Assembly (NCBI GenBank): GCA_023422955.1
Contig: JAFAGG010000007.1
Span: 1 to 16,466, forward strand
DNA length: 16,466 nt
DNA from: Pseudomonadota bacterium
GTDB lineage: Bacteria > Pseudomonadota > Gammaproteobacteria > Burkholderiales > Burkholderiaceae_D
Reading direction: 5' to 3'
Positions 1-7,183 of this stretch are shown in pieces (positions within the stretch are counted from its first letter, which is position 1; the number at the start of each line of letters is the position of its first letter). The notes under the pieces are model-generated. The model saw only the letters and a list, made by a program, of their open reading frames with translations. It was not told the origin of the DNA and did no database searches. Made by a program: the position numbers and the translations under genes.

Positions 1-318
1 ACGGCGCATCGACGACAAGGCGGAATTCTGCCCGTCTCGCCCACTTCCCAGCATGTCGCTGGAAGCGTCGAGACCCAACAAGTGAGCGCCCGCAAACGTG
101 GATTGCAAGACAGGCAAGTCCGCCCCCTCCCCGCAACCCGCATCAAGCACGCGCTGCGGCGCAATTTTCACCAGCGACAAGCGTTCATGCATGCGGCCGG
201 CTACTTCACGGCGCAGGAAGGCAGATTCGGCAACCCGGGCCGGTTGTGCGAACAATTGCCGCACGCGGTCCAGGTCGATCGGCCCGCTCGATTGCACGGT
301 AGTGTCAGGAGAAGTCAC
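1..318 (-). CDS. SAM-dependent methyltransferase (BioC-like), N-terminal part only
   Basis: Reading leftward from a GTG at 318, 106 codons stay open to the window edge, so the C-terminus lies outside. After a short N-terminal stretch comes DLDRVRQLF, a helical region typical of BioC-like methyltransferases, then the SAM-binding motif I VLDAGCGEG (residues 57-65) and a likely motif II acidic residue in GLDAS (Asp84). The family transfers methyl groups from SAM; BioC methylates malonyl-ACP to start biotin synthesis, but many paralogues have other substrates, so the substrate is not established here. The gene diverges from comF, an arrangement I associate with Oxalobacteraceae and Burkholderiales. 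No good ribosome-binding site precedes the GTG; a TTG at 336 or an internal GTG seven codons in are alternatives. The class is fairly sure, the precise function is not. Confidence 0.8.
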   Translation of the reverse strand, partial: MTSPDTTVQSSGPIDLDRVRQLFAQPARVAESAFLRREVAGRMHERLSLVKIAPQRVLDAGCGEGADLPVLQSTFAGAHLLGLDASSDMLGSGRDGQNSALSSMRR

Positions 319-343
319 GGAATAGGAAGTGATCAATGCGATA

Positions 344-1120
344 ATGCGCGCCAGTTTACACGCTTACCGCCGGCCCTGCCTCATGCTCGCCCCTTCTCTT
401 TCCTGGTTACGACGCCTGCCTCACCGCCTTGCGCGCCTGTTGCCTTGCCAGTGCGCCTTGTGCGGCGACCTGGCGCCGGAGCCGATCTGCCCGAACTGCG
501 ATGGTCAATTCTTCAACAGCCACGCATCCCGCTGCTTCCGCTGTGGCACCCGCCTTTCGCACAAGCTCACAGACATCGAATGCGCAGTCTGCCTGCGCAC
601 ACCTCCTGCCTTTGACGCCAGCATCATTGCGACCGACTATGTCGCCCCTGTGGATCAATTAGTGCTCGCGTTAAAATTCGGACGTCAACTGCCGCTGGCA
701 CCTGCGATGTCTCATCTGCTCAAACGCGCATTCGAGCACGCCGGGGCATTGCGACCGGATGTGCTGATAGCGGTGCCGCTGGGTTCGCAGCGACTGGCCG
801 AGCGGGGATTCAATCAGTCATTGGAACTTGCCCGCTCGCTGGCCAAGGCATGGAAAGTGCCGCTGGAAAGGCAAGGCACGGTGCGTCAGCGTGAAACTCC
901 GCCCCAGTCATTGCTGGCGCCCGAAGAGCGTCGCAAGAATATCCGGCGCGCATTTACGGTGCCGCACACGGAAGTCAGCAAGATAAAGGGCCGGCATGTC
1001 GTCGTGGTGGATGACGTAATGACCACCGGGGCCACGCTGAATGAATTGGCATTCACCCTGAAGCGATTCGGCGCTGCGCGCGTCACCAACCTGGTGTTTG
1101 CGCGCGCCCTGGCGCCATAA
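344..1120 (+). CDS. comF: ComF family protein (zinc-ribbon plus phosphoribosyltransferase domain)
   Basis: ComF proteins are cytoplasmic and needed for DNA uptake during natural transformation in competent bacteria; many non-competent species also carry one. The N-terminal part has three cysteine pairs (CALC, CPNC, CFRC, followed by CAVC) expected to bind zinc. The C-terminal half is a type I phosphoribosyltransferase fold with the PRPP-binding loop VVVVDDVMTTGAT near residues 225-237. The length, about 258 residues, is normal for the family. The start is uncertain: the frame opens with GTG at 329 right behind AGGAA, ATG at 344 has that AGGAAG 14 bases upstream, and ATG at 383 fits the shortest family N-termini. 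trmL follows 27 bp downstream on the same strand, so co-transcription is likely. Confidence 0.9.
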   Translation: MRASLHAYRRPCLMLAPSLSWLRRLPHRLARLLPCQCALCGDLAPEPICPNCDGQFFNSHASRCFRCGTRLSHKLTDIECAVCLRTPPAFDASIIATDYVAPVDQLVLALKFGRQLPLAPAMSHLLKRAFEHAGALRPDVLIAVPLGSQRLAERGFNQSLELARSLAKAWKVPLERQGTVRQRETPPQSLLAPEERRKNIRRAFTVPHTEVSKIKGRHVVVVDDVMTTGATLNELAFTLKRFGAARVTNLVFARALAP

Positions 1121-1135
1121 AAGAAAAGAAGAAAG

Positions 1136-1141
1136 AAGGAG
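1136..1141 (+). promoter_or_regulatory. Strong Shine-Dalgarno that fixes a TTG start for trmL
   Basis: AAGGAG lies 6 bases before TTG at 1148. The next codons read FHIVLVEPEIPPNTGN, the invariant N-terminus of the TrmL family, so the TTG must be the start. Confidence 0.8.
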
Positions 1142-1147
1142 TAAGCT

Positions 1148-1618
1148 TTGTTTCACATCGTTCTGGTCGAACCGGAAATCCCGCCCAACACCGGCAACAT
1201 CATTCGCCTGTGCGCCAATACCGGCGCCCAGCTGCATCTGGTTGAACCCCTCGGCTTTCCGCTGGAAGATGCCAAACTGCGGCGGGCCGGACTGGACTAC
1301 CATGAGTACACCACGATGAAAGTCCATCCGAGCTGGGATGCCTATGTGCAAACGGAAAAGCCGGATCCGCAAAGAATGTTCGCGCTGACTACGCATGGCT
1401 CCACGCCGTTTGCAGAGCTGAGTTTCCAGCCGGGCGATGTATTCGTGTTCGGATCCGAAACCCGCGGCCTGGCGCCGGCACTGCGAGAAAGCTTCCCACC
1501 CCGGCAGCGCCTGCGCTTGCCGATGCGGCCGAATAACCGCAGCCTCAATCTTTCGAATGCGGTAGCGGTCGTCGTGTTCGAAGCCTGGCGCCAGCAAGGT
1601 TTTGCAGGAGGCAGCTGA
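1148..1618 (+). CDS. trmL: tRNA (cytidine(34)-2'-O)-methyltransferase TrmL
   Basis: TrmL is a SPOUT-class enzyme that methylates the ribose 2'-OH of the wobble nucleotide (C34, or cmnm5U34) in tRNA-Leu isoacceptors, using SAM. The 156-residue protein has the usual family length. Visible hallmarks are the N-terminal PEIPPNTGNIIRLCANTG, the knot loop VFVFGSETRGL, and the C-terminal LRLPM and SLNLSNAVAVVVFEAW, which form the deep trefoil knot and SAM site. Translation begins with TTG behind a strong AAGGAG. The gene sits 27 bp after comF on the same strand, and the next gene has its own -10-like box, so comF-trmL is probably a two-gene unit. The assignment is firm. Confidence 0.95.
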   Translation: MFHIVLVEPEIPPNTGNIIRLCANTGAQLHLVEPLGFPLEDAKLRRAGLDYHEYTTMKVHPSWDAYVQTEKPDPQRMFALTTHGSTPFAELSFQPGDVFVFGSETRGLAPALRESFPPRQRLRLPMRPNNRSLNLSNAVAVVVFEAWRQQGFAGGS

Positions 1619-1640
1619 ATTGCCGGTCGTGCGCTACAAT
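1612..1640 (+). promoter_or_regulatory. Possible promoter for the PCu(A)C gene
   Basis: A TACAAT -10 box at 1635-1640 is preceded at 17 bp by CAGCTG (1612-1617), a poor -35. The position, between the trmL stop and the copper chaperone gene, is right for a promoter giving a leader of about 40 nt. Only the -10 is convincing. Confidence 0.4.
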
Positions 1641-1687
1641 CTCCCGCTCATGAAGAGTCGGTAATTTCTTTGTTTCCAAGGACATCC

Positions 1688-2182
1688 ATGCATTTTCTGC
1701 GCTTACTCGCCGCTGCCGCCATCCTGGCAGTGGGCACCCTGTCCCACGCCCAGCAACATTACACCGCTGGCGACATTCATCTATTTGACGCCTATGCGCG
1801 TCCCACGGTATCTCACCAGCCGACCGCCGGCGCCTATGTCGGCCTGGAGAACACGGGCAAACAGCCGGACCGGCTCATTTCCGCCTCGTCCCCGGCGGCC
1901 AAGCGTGTCGAAATTCACACCATGAGCATGGATAACAACCATGTGATGAAGATGAAGGAAGTCGGCGCGATTGATGTGAAGCCGGGCGAAGAGATCGTGA
2001 TGAAACCGGGCGACGGCTTTCATCTGATGCTGATCGGCTTGAACGAACGTCTGAAAGCCGGCGACAAGCTGCCGATGACGCTGGTTTTCGAAAAAGCAGG
2101 AAAAGTCGACATCATGTTTGCGGTCGACAGCAAGGGAAGCAAGGCTGGCGAACACCAGCACTCAGGCCACCACGGACATTAA
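1688..2182 (+). CDS. Periplasmic copper chaperone PCu(A)C
   Basis: PCu(A)C proteins carry Cu(I) in the periplasm and deliver it to the CuA centre of cytochrome c oxidase, with or without Sco. The 164-residue protein begins with a classical signal peptide (residues 1-21, cleavage after SHA). The cupredoxin-like domain holds the copper ligands His77, Met87 or Met89, His112 and Met114, in the contexts EIHTMSM and FHLML, matching the family pattern H...M...HxM. An unusually His-rich tail (HQHSGHHGH) could add metal-binding capacity. ATG 1688 is chosen because AAGGA lies 5 bases upstream; an in-frame TTG at 1670 has no comparable site. The gene faces another copper-associated gene (DUF411) across a 107-bp gap, supporting a local copper theme. 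Confidence 0.9.
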   Translation: MHFLRLLAAAAILAVGTLSHAQQHYTAGDIHLFDAYARPTVSHQPTAGAYVGLENTGKQPDRLISASSPAAKRVEIHTMSMDNNHVMKMKEVGAIDVKPGEEIVMKPGDGFHLMLIGLNERLKAGDKLPMTLVFEKAGKVDIMFAVDSKGSKAGEHQHSGHHGH

Positions 2183-2289
2183 TCTGATCAGCGCAGCGGG
2201 GCAGGCATTTTCGCAGGCCCTGCTACCGCCGACGATCAGGCAAGTGATGGGCCGCCAATTCCATTAGCGCGCATCCTCATACCGTGTTC

Positions 2290-2751
2290 TTATGCCGATC
2301 TGCGAACCGGATAGTGCGCATAAGCGCGAGCGCGCCCTTCTGCATCGATTAGCAAGACATCATAGGCGTCACTGTACGCACCTTCCATCCCAGGCGAGCC
2401 CATGGGCATGCCTGGCACTGTCAGGCCGATGGCCTTGGGCTTTTCCTTCAGCATGCGGTGAATTTCTCGCGCCGGCACATGTCCTTCCACGACATACCCG
2501 CCCACCACTGCGGTATGGCAAGACCCGAACTGTTCCGGCATCTTGAATCGTTCGCGGTACGCTGAGGTGTCGTCAACCTGATGCGCTTGCACGGTAAAAC
2601 CGTGTGCGCGCAAATGGTCCATCCAGGCGCCGCAGCAACCGCAACTGGGATGGCGATAAACCTGGATTACAGGCTGCGTAGCAGCCTGTAAAAGAGTTGC
2701 CGGCATCAATGCTCCCAGCATCAAGCCCTGCAATAGGGTGCGTCGTTTCAT
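2290..2751 (-). CDS. DUF411 copper-associated periplasmic protein
   Basis: DUF411 proteins are small exported proteins found in copper-resistance loci; their biochemical role is not settled. The 153-residue protein starts with KRRTLLQG and a hydrophobic stretch up to about residue 24; the twin arginine makes Tat export possible, though Sec is not excluded. The mature part has a thioredoxin-like beginning, VYRHPSCGCCGAW, with Cys37, Cys39 and Cys40, then FGSCHTAVV with Cys78-His79, and a methionine-rich VPGMPMGSPGME, all candidate copper ligands. AAGGA lies about 9 bases before the ATG. That start overlaps the stop of an upstream Cys-triplet ORF (TAATG), so translation is probably coupled. It converges with the PCu(A)C chaperone gene. 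Confidence 0.88.
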   Translation of the reverse strand: MKRRTLLQGLMLGALMPATLLQAATQPVIQVYRHPSCGCCGAWMDHLRAHGFTVQAHQVDDTSAYRERFKMPEQFGSCHTAVVGGYVVEGHVPAREIHRMLKEKPKAIGLTVPGMPMGSPGMEGAYSDAYDVLLIDAEGRARAYAHYPVRRSA

Positions 2752-2867
2752 TAGGAATCCTTAAACCGGCGTTTCGATTTGTCGGGTGATACAGGCGGCG
2801 TGTGCGCCTCGACACGTTCCCGAGCAGGGAACTTTCGCCTGCAGCAGCAAGCGTCCACGCGTTTCAT
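2751..2867 (-). CDS. Small upstream ORF with a cysteine triplet, coupled to the DUF411 gene
   Basis: A 38-codon frame starts with ATG at 2867 (MKRVDACCCRRKF) and ends in TAA whose last A is the first base of the DUF411 ATG, forming TAATG. It has no signal peptide or membrane segment; it is basic, with Cys7-9, His22 and a PP at 24-25. The Shine-Dalgarno is weak (AGG about 9 bases upstream). Within it lies a perfect 6-bp hairpin, GTTCCC/GGGAAC with a 5-base loop (2816-2832). The frame extends further upstream to another ATG at 2948, but that overlaps the asparaginase gene, so the 2867 start is preferred. Stop-start overlap directly before a copper gene suggests a leader peptide regulating DUF411 in response to copper or cysteine. 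That role is inference; expression is unproven. Confidence 0.5.
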   Translation of the reverse strand: MKRVDACCCRRKFPARERVEAHTPPVSPDKSKRRFKDS

Positions 2868-2907
2868 GATTTTAAGCCTATCGACAGAAAGATGTGCAGG
2901 ATGAAGC

Positions 2908-3915
2908 TCATCCCACTTTTTGCAGGCGCAGAACCGCGCGCACTTCACCGGTAGGCAAGCCCATGTAATTTTTCAGCTGCGGGCGCACCCAGGGGGCCAG
3001 CGGGGAATTTTCCGCTTCCTTGACCAGGCCGAGTTGCTGCAAGACTGCCACAGCCGCCGTATACAAGGCACGCATGTTCCCGTCCGCCATCTTGATGGCA
3101 ATCCCCAAGCCCGCAGAACGCACGCCTATCGTCTGCACGCCATCCGCACCGATTTTTGCCACCCAGTCACCGGGCGCAGTTTGCATGAAAGCCAGGTCGT
3201 TGCGACCGCTGCCGGACACCAGTTCCGGATGGATGGTCATGGCCTGGAACAGGTCTTCCAGTGCACTGCCGTAAGTGGCGTCTTTTCCGCCTTGCGCCAG
3301 CCGCGCATAGGCCAGGGCCAGGCGCGACAGCGGCATTGCGTAATTCGGCGCAGAGCATCCGTCTATGCCTTGTTTCAGATCGGCTTCTGCGGTATCGGTG
3401 AAATGGACGACACTGGTCCGTATGGCTTGTTGCAGCGGACTGGCGGGATCGAGATAAGCGGCAAGCGGCACATCATGCTGCACGCAATAAGCGAGGAAAC
3501 CCGCATGCTTGCCGCTGCAATTGTTGTGCAGCTGATTCCACTTCTCTCCGGCTGGCGGCAAGGTCTCCGCAGCGTAATACATGGGCACGTGACAACCGCA
3601 TCGCAAATGATGTTCGTCGCAACCGGCCTTGCGCAGCATGCCTTCCACCGTTTGCACGTGCATGGCCTCACCGGAATGGCTGGCACACAGCAAGGCCAGT
3701 TCCTGCTGCGTATAAGCAAAGCGCGCCGGCCCATCCGCACGCAGGAAAGGCATGGCCTGGAAAGGCTTGAGCGTGGAACGGGAGAAAGTGATGAAATGCG
3801 GATCGCCCGCCTGGTAAAGCAGCTTGCCGGACACATCCACCACGGCCACCGAACCGTGATGAATGCACTCCACCTGTTCGCCACGCGTGACTTCGATAAG
3901 AGCAGTAGGATTCAT
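2908..3915 (-). CDS. Asparaginase of the Rhizobium etli type (Asparaginase_II, PF06089)
   Basis: This family hydrolyses L-asparagine to aspartate and ammonia and is unrelated to the E. coli type I/II enzymes. Counting from ATG 3915, the protein has 335 residues, the usual length. It keeps the residues reported for the R. etli enzyme: an SxxK motif (Ser47, Lys50), a Ser in CASHSGE (Ser79), the zinc-site Cys133 and Lys136 in NNCSGKHAGF, Cys187 in GIDGCSAPN, and a Lys in VAKIGADG (Lys254). The zinc-site residues are offset by exactly two from the R. etli numbering as I remember it. An open extension upstream to 3993 would overlap the GNAT gene end and lacks family sequence. No signal peptide is present, so it is cytoplasmic. 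It lies 71 bp after the GNAT gene on the same strand and may share its transcript. Confidence 0.9.
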   Translation of the reverse strand: MNPTALIEVTRGEQVECIHHGSVAVVDVSGKLLYQAGDPHFITFSRSTLKPFQAMPFLRADGPARFAYTQQELALLCASHSGEAMHVQTVEGMLRKAGCDEHHLRCGCHVPMYYAAETLPPAGEKWNQLHNNCSGKHAGFLAYCVQHDVPLAAYLDPASPLQQAIRTSVVHFTDTAEADLKQGIDGCSAPNYAMPLSRLALAYARLAQGGKDATYGSALEDLFQAMTIHPELVSGSGRNDLAFMQTAPGDWVAKIGADGVQTIGVRSAGLGIAIKMADGNMRALYTAAVAVLQQLGLVKEAENSPLAPWVRPQLKNYMGLPTGEVRAVLRLQKVG

Positions 3916-3986
3916 GCCGCCACTATACCGCGCAGCATTGATTTTGCGTAGAACCCGCAAGCGTGCAGCATCGGCAGAACTACGCT

Positions 3987-5072
3987 CTAGCAAGCCTCGC
4001 GCGGCTTCATGCGCCTTAAGGTCCGAATGGCATTGATCATCCGCGGCAGCCAGCCCGAGTTTTTCCCGGCCTGCTCCAGCAGCCAGATTCTCGCTTCGCG
4101 CCGGTAGCCGCCATAGGCCGTGGAGGCTGCCCGTCTTGCCTGGCGCAACAAGTGCCAGCGGGAGCGGTAGATGGCAATATGGTCAAGCTCTACCAGCACG
4201 CCCCCCAGGGCCGCCTTGTAGGCATAACGCCCCCACATGAAATGAAAATGCTTGCCGCCACGCTGCATGGCTTCGCACACTGCTCGATAACACATCAGCG
4301 TGCCCAGACGGTAATCGTCGAATCGGGTGTCATGAGCGGTGATGCGCGATACATGATGCTCGCCGAAACGGTATAGCAGCGCGCCGGCACAAATCTCTCC
4401 CTTATTGCGAAGCACGCACAAGTAACCACATTCATGGCCTAGTTGCAACATGACTTGCAGCTCGGATTCGTCAATGGCGGAAACCTTGTGCTTCGCTGCC
4501 ATGCGGCGATGATTGAAGGCGATCACCTCGCGCAAATCGGCCGCACTTATCTCGCGCTTTTCATACACCTGATATTCGGAATCGGGAAAGTCACGCTGCC
4601 ATCGGTTCAGATGTTTCTTTATGTTCTTGCGAGTAGCGCTGCCCAGCATGGAGAGATAGGATTCCGTGGTGTCCGGCAGTTGCAGCACAAAATCCTCGGT
4701 CTGGTAGAAACACTGAATCGGCCGGGCAATCCGGCTAATGGGCGCATGAACCGCATGGAACTCGATTACCGCCACCGAAGGAAATCGCTGAAATACATAA
4801 GCAGCGAAGCGCTCCACTTCTTCAGCCTCCAGGCTCATGCCTTCGTTCAGCACCACTACTCTGTTATGTTCGAGACGGAACAGAAAGAGTGCGACGATTT
4901 CATCGTCAGGCTGGCGCCGCCTAGCATAGGTATAGGCATGCTCCAATCCGCCGAACAGGCGAAAATGCGCCAGCGAACTATAGATATTGCCGTACAGGCG
5001 ATCCAGCTCTTCTGCCACCCATTCCGGAACATGGCCATCGTGGCATTCGATTGAGGTATCCGTTGTATTCAT
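3987..5072 (-). CDS. GNAT-fold acetyltransferase-like protein (Acetyltransf_6 / FemAB-like)
   Basis: The protein has 361 residues from ATG 5072. Its central and C-terminal part matches the BioF2-like Acetyltransf_6 domain: a basic stretch SATRKNIKKHLNRW, then AFNHRRMAAKHK, then the acyl-acceptor region GALLYRFGEHHVSRITAHD, and the ending FHFMWGRYAYKAALGG. Proteins of this class include CelD/BcsL-like and FemAB-like acyl- or aminoacyl-transferases, often linked to cell-surface or polysaccharide metabolism; the substrate here is unknown. No signal peptide or membrane helix is seen. The start is uncertain: in-frame ATGs at 5096, 5114 and 5213 also exist, but the extra residues look non-conserved and cross several DNA dyads. 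The downstream neighbour is the asparaginase gene; a hydrolase gene diverges upstream. Confidence 0.75.
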   Translation of the reverse strand: MNTTDTSIECHDGHVPEWVAEELDRLYGNIYSSLAHFRLFGGLEHAYTYARRRQPDDEIVALFLFRLEHNRVVVLNEGMSLEAEEVERFAAYVFQRFPSVAVIEFHAVHAPISRIARPIQCFYQTEDFVLQLPDTTESYLSMLGSATRKNIKKHLNRWQRDFPDSEYQVYEKREISAADLREVIAFNHRRMAAKHKVSAIDESELQVMLQLGHECGYLCVLRNKGEICAGALLYRFGEHHVSRITAHDTRFDDYRLGTLMCYRAVCEAMQRGGKHFHFMWGRYAYKAALGGVLVELDHIAIYRSRWHLLRQARRAASTAYGGYRREARIWLLEQAGKNSGWLPRMINAIRTLRRMKPREAC

Positions 5073-5113
5073 TTTTGATGTGAAACCAGTTCTCATTAAC
5101 AGGCTCTCAGCCA

Positions 5114-5199
5114 TATAGCCATTTCGATAGCTATACCGGCAGAAGTTCTGCTCACCCACAAGCAAGCTTTCATGACTTTGCGCTGACGCAAAAGTCGTG
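5114..5199. repeat. Cluster of three inverted repeats between divergent genes
   Basis: Three dyads lie upstream of the preferred GNAT start: TATAGC/GCTATA (5114-5119 and 5130-5135, 10-base loop); the 13-bp palindrome GCAGAAGTTCTGC (5139-5151); and a long hairpin at 5171-5199 with GACTTTGCG and CGCAAAAGTC arms around a CTGA loop, one A bulged. None has a T-tract, so they are not terminators. They may be operators or 5'-UTR structures for the GNAT gene or its divergent neighbour. Confidence 0.55.
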
Positions 5200-5365
5200 A
5201 TTCCTTTCGGCATTTTTTGACTTCTCTTTTACGCTTCGCAAATTGAAAGTAAGCTTTACGCTGTCGCTGCAATGAGCACTGCTGTTCTATTTCATGCACA
5301 GACACTTCCGGGCGTCTTTTATGTCCAAAGACCAGCACTCTTCTCACTTTCAGGATGCAAAAACA

Positions 5366-6193
5366 ATGCGTTCTCCCCTCTCTTCCTTCGAAAGCATGAC
5401 CACTTCCCGTTCACCGGCCTTGCATTACGCCGTGCACGAACCGCGCAACATCAGCAACCCGCGACATACGGTGGTACTCAGCCATGCGCTTGGCTGCGAT
5501 CTTTCAATGTGGCATGCGCTGGTACAGGAACTGATCGAAGCGTGTCGCGTGATCACCTACGATCATCGCGGCCATGGACGATCCGAAGTACCGGAAGGCG
5601 CCTACAGCCTGGAAGAGCTGGCGGACGATGCCGCGCGGGTGGTCGAGGAAACGGAAGCGGCGCCCGTGATATGGATAGGGATTTCCATGGGCGGCATGGT
5701 CGGGCAGGAACTGGCCTTGCGCCATCCTTCGCTGCTCAAGGCAATGGTGATTGCGAATTCCACGTCACACTATCCTGAAGCAGCGCAGACAGCATGGCAG
5801 CAGCGAATTGTCACGCTGGAGCAGCAAGGCATACCAGGCGTGGTCGAAGCCACTCTGCAGCGTTTTTTCAGCCCGTCTTTTCATGAAAGCGATCCGGCCA
5901 CCGTCGATGCTTTCCGGCGGCGCCTGCTGTCAACCGATCTGCAGGGTTACCTGGGCTGCTGCCACGCGGTCCGGGCCATCAACACCACAGACAGGCTGGG
6001 GCAAATTACCGTACCGATGCAGATCATTGCCAGCGAGGGTGATCAAGGCACGCCGGTCAGCATGGCAAAAATCCTGGCCGAGCATATTCCAAGCTCCAAG
6101 TTAACCGTGCTACCGGATGCTGCTCATCTGAGCGTCATTGAACAACCGCAAGCCTTTGCCAGCGTCGTAAAGGATTTTCTGCGCGAACTGTAA
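5366..6193 (+). CDS. Alpha/beta hydrolase, 3-oxoadipate enol-lactonase (PcaD)-like
   Basis: PcaD hydrolyses beta-ketoadipate enol-lactone in aromatic degradation; this protein shares its fold and motifs, but no other pca gene is nearby, so the substrate may differ. In the 275-residue version starting at 5366, the catalytic triad is visible: Ser107 in GISMGG, Asp226 in ASEGDQGTP, and His254 in PDAAHLS. The oxyanion region SHALGCDLSMW and YDHRGHGRS are typical of the family. The start is not certain: ATG 5366 has AGGA ten bases upstream, while ATG 5396 (MTTSRSPALHYAV) better fits family N-termini and ATGs at 5294 and 5321 also exist. It is a single gene diverging from the GNAT gene, followed by a 220-bp gap that holds a TACAAT box. 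Confidence 0.85.
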   Translation: MRSPLSSFESMTTSRSPALHYAVHEPRNISNPRHTVVLSHALGCDLSMWHALVQELIEACRVITYDHRGHGRSEVPEGAYSLEELADDAARVVEETEAAPVIWIGISMGGMVGQELALRHPSLLKAMVIANSTSHYPEAAQTAWQQRIVTLEQQGIPGVVEATLQRFFSPSFHESDPATVDAFRRRLLSTDLQGYLGCCHAVRAINTTDRLGQITVPMQIIASEGDQGTPVSMAKILAEHIPSSKLTVLPDAAHLSVIEQPQAFASVVKDFLREL

Positions 6194-6413
6194 AGCCTGC
6201 AGCATTCCGTTCAGGTCGCCGCCTTTGCAACGAGCTCAATTGACAGCCTGTGAAGTGTCGTCATCCGCACTACAATGTTGTTAGCTGGGCGCAGCCCGGA
6301 ATCCCCCGACCGCACACTCTTACTAAAGCTGTGACCGGAAGTGGGCGATAGGACGCCATACAGCCAGAATCAATTATCGGAAACAAGTCAGGCCACCAGA
6401 AAAGATACCGTTC

Positions 6414-7169
6414 ATGATGCAAAGATCTTCCTTTCTCGCCGTCCTTGCAGCGTTGGCCACGGCAATAGCCATTACTCCAGCGACGGCTGCAGCCCAACCA
6501 AGCGGCACTCGATACAAACTTGATTTGCCGCCTTCGGCCGAACTGAATTATGCGATCAAGGCCAAGGAGATGGGCCTGACCCTGAGCGGCGAAGGCCGGA
6601 TCTGGTGGCAGACCGACAATAAAACTTTTTCTGCTGCGATGGAAACGAGCGCCATGATCGTCGGGAAAATCCACCAGAGCAAAAGCGAAGGCGTGATCGA
6701 TGCCCATGGTCTGGCACCGCTTCAATTTACGGAAAAGCGCTTTCGCAAACCGGAAAACAGCGTGGACTTCGATCGCAAAGAGAAACAGATACGCTTCAGT
6801 CTTTCGGAACGGACCTACCCCATCAAGGGGGGCGAGCAGGACCGCACCAGCGCCATCTTCCAGCTGGTCGCGATTGCGCGCGGCAACCCCGATCGCTTCA
6901 CCGAAGGCAGTCGTTGGGAATTTTTCGTCGCAGGCCGCAACGATGGCGAACCGTGGATCTTCAATGTCGGCAAGCAGGAAACCCTGCGCACGCCGATGGG
7001 CAATATCGAAGCCATCCATGTGATCAAGGCGCCGCCGCCGGATGCACCGGATCGCAAGATTGACCTGTGGCTGGCACCGTCGCTGGAATGGTATCCGTTA
7101 CGGATACGCTTCACCGACAGCGGCACGGAATATATAGAACAAACGCTGCAGACCATCGCAGCGCAATAA
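6414..7169 (+). CDS. DUF3108 domain-containing exported protein
   Basis: This 251-residue protein starts MMQRSSFLAV with a cleavable signal peptide (about residues 1-27, ATAAAQ). The mature part is a beta-rich DUF3108 domain: YAIKAKEMGLTLSGEGRI near the start, METSAMIVGKIHQSKSEG, DFDRKEKQIRF, and the closing DLWLAPSLEWYPLRIRFTDS. DUF3108 proteins are periplasmic or envelope proteins of unknown function, common in Betaproteobacteria. A second ATG follows directly at 6417; the ribosome-binding site is weak. queC begins 14 bp after the stop, so the two are probably co-transcribed. A possible -10 box (TACAAT, 6271-6276) would give a leader of about 135 nt containing a GGGC-GCA-GCCC hairpin. Confidence 0.85.
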   Translation: MMQRSSFLAVLAALATAIAITPATAAAQPSGTRYKLDLPPSAELNYAIKAKEMGLTLSGEGRIWWQTDNKTFSAAMETSAMIVGKIHQSKSEGVIDAHGLAPLQFTEKRFRKPENSVDFDRKEKQIRFSLSERTYPIKGGEQDRTSAIFQLVAIARGNPDRFTEGSRWEFFVAGRNDGEPWIFNVGKQETLRTPMGNIEAIHVIKAPPPDAPDRKIDLWLAPSLEWYPLRIRFTDSGTEYIEQTLQTIAAQ

Positions 7170-7183
7170 CGATCCTCTTTACC

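Noticed and set aside
1650..1664. Four-codon ORF (MKSR) before the PCu(A)C gene as a leader peptide
   Set aside because: Too short to distinguish from chance, with no ribosome-binding site and no coupling to the downstream start.
2868..2948. Upstream extension of the Cys-triplet ORF with a second Cys-rich part (MKCARFCACKK)
   Set aside because: Most of it overlaps the asparaginase 3' end on the same strand in another frame; its cysteines are probably a shadow of that coding sequence. The ATG at 2867 is the more economical start.
6240..6276. TTGACA and TACAAT upstream of the DUF3108 gene as one promoter
   Set aside because: The two boxes are separated by 25 bp, too far for a sigma-70 promoter. 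Only the TACAAT may be used, with a weak -35.
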